Part shown: positions 61,277 through 64,000 of the stretch, piece by piece | Layout of the letters: each line of letters starts with the position of its first letter | Position numbering within the stretch: position 1 is the stretch's first letter | DNA from: Novipirellula artificiosorum | Lineage (GTDB): Bacteria > Planctomycetota > Planctomycetia > Pirellulales > Pirellulaceae | Length of the DNA stretch: 64,000 nt | Reading direction: 5' to 3' | Assembly (NCBI RefSeq): GCF_007860135.1 | Contig: NZ_SJPV01000008.1 | Span: forward strand, 303,683 to 367,682 | Program-made: the position numbers and the translations under genes | Notes under the pieces: generated by a model | Told to the model about the DNA's origin: nothing | Database searches by the model: none | Seen by the model: the letters and a program-made list of their open reading frames with translations, nothing else

Positions 61277-63076
61277 TCAAATCAGCGAATCGAGCTCTTC
61301 GGTCAACGTCTTGAATCGCTTGAGCGTCGTCGCCACCGGTTCGGGGCTGGTCATGTCGACGCCCGCGTCACGAAGCAGGTCCAGCGGATCCTTGCTGCAT
61401 CCGCCCGACAAGAACTGCAAGTAATCGTCTAGTTCCTGCGGACCACCTTCGAGCACCCGTCGCGAAAGCGCCACTGCGGCGCTGAGCCCCGTAGCATACT
61501 TGTAGACATAGAATGCTCGATAGAAATGGGGAATACGAAAACACTCGCGTTCCAATTCCTCGTCGACGACGAAGTCCGGTCCAAAGTAAGCGTCGAGCAA
61601 TTCACGATAGACACTTCGAAACGCTTTTACCGTCAACGGTTCACCCGCTTCGGCCATTTCATGAGTGATCTTTTCAAACTCCGCGAACATGGTTTGACGC
61701 ACGACGGTCGCACGAATCCCATCAAGTTCGTTATTGATCAGGTAGGCTCGCTCGTTATCGTCCGTCGCATGCTTGAGCAAATGGTCCGTTAACAGCTGCT
61801 CGTTGAACGTGCTGGCGACTTCGGCCACAAAAATCGTGTAGTTGTAGTACTCGAAGGGTTGGTGCCGTGCGGAATGCCAACTGTGCATCGAGTGGCCGGC
61901 TTCATGGGTGAGCGTGAAGACATCGTTGAGCACTTCTTCCTTAAAGTTCATCAAGATGTAAGGGTCGGCATCAAAGGTGCCACACGAGAAAGCGCCGCTC
62001 TGCTTACCTCGATTGGGGTAGCGATCCGACCAACGGCCGCGCAAGCCCTCTTCGAGAACCCCCAAATACTCCGAGCCAAGCGGGGCGAGAGATTCGAGGA
62101 TCACCGCAACGGCTTCCTCCCAGCTGTGGTGCTTCTTGATATCGCTCAGAATCGGCACGTACGTGTCATAGTGGTGGATTTTGTCGATGCCCATTTTTCG
62201 GCGTCGAACGTCAAGATAGTGGTGGACGTTGGGCAGCGAATCTCGAACGGCGGCAATCAAGTTGTCATAAACATCGACCGGCACGTTGTCGGGAAACAAC
62301 GACGATTGCAGGCTACTTTCATAATTCCTTGCCCGGGCGTAGTAGACGTCTCGCTGGATGTTGCCGCCAAGGGTCGCAGCGAGCGTGTTTTCATGTTGGG
62401 AGAACTGCTGATAGTATTGATGAAATGCCTTGCGACGAACTTTGCGATCCGGGCTGATGAGCAATTGGCCGAACGTCGCGTGCGACAATTCGATTTTGCG
62501 GCCGTGATGGTCCTCGATCTCGCCAAATCGTAAATCGGCATCGTTCAATTGGCGAAACGCATTGCTGGCGGCCGATGCCATTTCTCCCTGCATCGCCAAC
62601 AACCGTTCTTCGCTATCGGACAACGTGTGCGGCCGATAGCGGAGCAGTCGTTCGAGTTGTAAGCGATAGAGCGAAAGGGTTTCGTCATCCATCAACTGTG
62701 ACATCCGTCCTTCATCGACCGACAGCAACTCGGGACGCATAAAACTGGCGGCTTGCCCTGCTCGAACGGCCAGGTTTTGAAAACGCATTTTCATCCCCTG
62801 GCTGTGGCTGTCTCCCTGGTCTTCGGTGGTCTTCAAGAACGCATACGTCCCAATTCGCTCCGCCCTACGATCAAAGTCACTGTCAAATGCGAGCGCTTCA
62901 GCCAAGACCGTCGCCGATTCCGCAAGCCGACCACGATAAGTCTCAAAAACGGCAATCTGTTCCTCTAATTTCTTGAACTCCGTTTCCCACGCCTGATCGT
63001 TCGGAAAGAGGCTAGACAGATCCCAGCAGTATGCTGGATTGACATCGGTTCGGGCCGGCAGCGTCTCGGTCGTCAT
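61277..63076 (-). CDS. pepF: Oligoendopeptidase F
   Basis: A 599-residue M3-family zinc metallopeptidase that cleaves short peptides in the cytoplasm. The zinc motif HEAGHSMHSWH is clear, with ALFL-like text before it (LMNFKEEVLNDVFTLT) and a downstream Glu in EVASTFNEQLL. The N-terminus CWDLSSLFPNDQAWETEF is typical. The start at 63076 gives the family N-terminus; an in-frame extension to 63124 is hydrophobic and unlikely. It is upstream of the flagellar operon on the same strand but functionally unrelated as far as known. Confidence 0.95.
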   Translation of the reverse strand: MTTETLPARTDVNPAYCWDLSSLFPNDQAWETEFKKLEEQIAVFETYRGRLAESATVLAEALAFDSDFDRRAERIGTYAFLKTTEDQGDSHSQGMKMRFQNLAVRAGQAASFMRPELLSVDEGRMSQLMDDETLSLYRLQLERLLRYRPHTLSDSEERLLAMQGEMASAASNAFRQLNDADLRFGEIEDHHGRKIELSHATFGQLLISPDRKVRRKAFHQYYQQFSQHENTLAATLGGNIQRDVYYARARNYESSLQSSLFPDNVPVDVYDNLIAAVRDSLPNVHHYLDVRRRKMGIDKIHHYDTYVPILSDIKKHHSWEEAVAVILESLAPLGSEYLGVLEEGLRGRWSDRYPNRGKQSGAFSCGTFDADPYILMNFKEEVLNDVFTLTHEAGHSMHSWHSARHQPFEYYNYTIFVAEVASTFNEQLLTDHLLKHATDDNERAYLINNELDGIRATVVRQTMFAEFEKITHEMAEAGEPLTVKAFRSVYRELLDAYFGPDFVVDEELERECFRIPHFYRAFYVYKYATGLSAAVALSRRVLEGGPQELDDYLQFLSGGCSKDPLDLLRDAGVDMTSPEPVATTLKRFKTLTEELDSLI

Positions 63077-63178
63077 GAATTCAATTTGGCTTGAAAAGAG
63101 GAAGAAAAGGGCCCAAGTAATCAAAAGATCAGCAACTTGGCCGTTTGGCGGTCATTGTAGCGAACAAGACCAAAATGG

Positions 63179-63207
63179 AACGCCCCACCCACAAGAACCG
63201 GGGCGTT
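63179..63207 (-). terminator. Probable terminator of small membrane-protein gene
   Basis: AACGCCCC (63179-63186) and GGGGCGTT (63200-63207) form an 8-bp GC-rich stem with a 13-base loop, 19 bases after the stop of the small membrane-protein gene on the minus strand. The stem is followed there by CCATTTT. Moderately good intrinsic terminator. Confidence 0.6.
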
Positions 63208-63225
63208 TGAGAAGACGTTGCCCGT

Positions 63226-63609
63226 TCAATCTTCCTGATCGAGCAACGAGCGGTGGATTTCCGGCCGTTTGCGAGATTGATATCGAAGCGTTCGGATCGC
63301 GTCGAGTCCAGCCAACAGGACGATCGTCATCAAGCTTAACGCAACACATGCCCAGGCCCCCATCCAAACAGTGCCGGGCCCAGCGATTGCCGCAACGATG
63401 GAAAAAAAACCAGACATCCCAAAAATCAGATGCACCCAGCGACGCGAACGTCGGCGTCGCGAAAGGTATTGACGATCCAATTCACCGTCGAAGGACTCGT
63501 GTTGCCAGCCGTGTTGGTCGTTGAAATGCAACCAAACCGCAAAGCCAATCAAGGTGAAGCCAATCAGAACACTACCAGCAAACATGGGGGACCAACCAAA
63601 ATCGTTCAA
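63226..63609 (-). CDS. Small membrane protein, unknown
   Basis: A 127-residue protein with three hydrophobic segments (about residues 10-28, 60-80 and 84-103). A highly charged loop between the first two contains RQYLSRRRRSRRW, which should stay in the cytoplasm. No family is recognised. A start at the internal ATG (MFAGSVLIGF) is possible. It lies between pepF and the gene at the right edge, all on the minus strand. Confidence 0.65.
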   Translation of the reverse strand: MNDFGWSPMFAGSVLIGFTLIGFAVWLHFNDQHGWQHESFDGELDRQYLSRRRRSRRWVHLIFGMSGFFSIVAAIAGPGTVWMGAWACVALSLMTIVLLAGLDAIRTLRYQSRKRPEIHRSLLDQED

Positions 63610-63635
63610 TCGAAGCGGGAACCCCCAATCATCGG

Positions 63636-64000
63636 CTAATCGAGGGCTCGCGCCAACAACGCCCCGATCATGGCAGCGCCAAGGCTACGAGTTTCCACTC
63701 GCTGGCCACTTGGGATCGTGATCACTCGCCCACCACGCGCATCCGCCGACTGCGGACCGAACCGGTACGGTGAGGCATCGCCATAGGGCAAGGGCGTCCG
63801 TCGCAGCGATTCGTATCGCATCGCCGAACTTCCGTAAGGCTGACGATCGGAATCGAAGCCAGAATAATCACGCGAACGTGGCCTCACGGGACTTACGGCA
63901 GCCGATGGGGCGACCGGAGACAAACTCGGTTGTCGCTGAAAAATCGGTTCTCCGTACGTCGGGTCCGTGGGTACCGGCCCAGTGGGCACAGGCTCAAGGT
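63636..64000 (-). CDS. Partial gene at right edge, unknown
   Basis: The C-terminal part of a protein whose start lies beyond the window. The visible 121 codons stay open to the edge, and the first triplets read LEPVPTGPVPTDP, so the GTG at 63989 is probably internal. The sequence is Pro/Ser/Arg-rich and then ends in GRVITIPSGQRVETRSLGAAMIGALLARALD, a hydrophobic tail. The low-complexity pattern suggests an exported or surface protein. No family is recognised. Confidence 0.6.
   Translation of the reverse strand, partial: LEPVPTGPVPTDPTYGEPIFQRQPSLSPVAPSAAVSPVRPRSRDYSGFDSDRQPYGSSAMRYESLRRTPLPYGDASPYRFGPQSADARGGRVITIPSGQRVETRSLGAAMIGALLARALD

Overview
The window looks like chromosomal DNA of a planctomycete, probably a Rhodopirellula-like member of the Pirellulales. 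The sequence evidence is: GC-rich coding with few clear Shine-Dalgarno sites; many secreted or lipoprotein genes with FG-GAP (Ca-binding), TPR and squalene-cyclase-like repeats; ECF sigma factors, one with its own transmembrane tail; a protein resembling the planctomycete family DUF1598; and a flagellum with P- and L-ring genes, which implies an outer membrane. The assignment rests on recognised gene families, not on a database search. No rRNA, tRNA, CRISPR array, phage or transposase gene was seen. About 43 protein genes fill roughly 90 % of the window.

Layout. 422-6348 (-): operon of a TPR protein, ExbB/TolQ, ExbD, a membrane-anchored squalene-cyclase-like repeat protein and a His-rich lipoprotein. 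6535-10131 (+): smc. 10214-15674 (-): GntR regulator, ABC ATPase, ABC permease and a membrane protein, behind a readable promoter/operator. 15796-18621 (-): Nudix-like protein, queA, ruvB. 18757-21265 (+): bioA, an ECF sigma factor and pncC, coupled by 4-base overlaps. 21252-22439 (-): glycosyltransferase. 22514-25540 (+): treZ and a nucleotidyltransferase/HD protein. 25541-28438: repeat debris, a broken WD40-like gene, a secreted protein and an ECF sigma factor with a membrane tail. 28439-29944 (-): Tat-exported glycoside-hydrolase-like protein. 30186-32190 (+): aminotransferase and a small secreted CxxC protein ending in a strong terminator. 32261-32947 (-): DUF2293 protein. 33037-40238: radical SAM protein, TPR protein and two FG-GAP lipoproteins. 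40436-48710 (-): rpoB-rpoC without the usual rplKAJL genes, behind a long leader. 49267-50865 (-): DUF1598-like secreted protein. 50978-55092: deoxyhypusine-synthase-like enzyme, homocysteine S-methyltransferase and an Aas-like acyltransferase/acyl-ACP synthetase. 55271-55421: nested palindromic MITE-like element. 55419-61137 (-): flagellar rod/ring operon flgF-flgG-flgA-flgH-flgI-flgJ-flgN. 61277-64000 (-): pepF, a membrane protein and one gene cut by the window edge.

How parts work together. The flagellar block encodes the distal rod proteins, the P ring with its assembly chaperone, the L ring, the rod-binding factor and a chaperone-like protein. The first operon pairs a proton-driven ExbB/ExbD motor with TPR and alpha/alpha-toroid proteins, a combination whose target is unknown. 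The FG-GAP/TPR group looks like a cell-surface system. Several intergenic regions carry dispersed palindromes. The one at 55271-55421 is the best structured, with nested perfect inverted repeats, 10-bp flanking direct repeats and a position on a stop codon.
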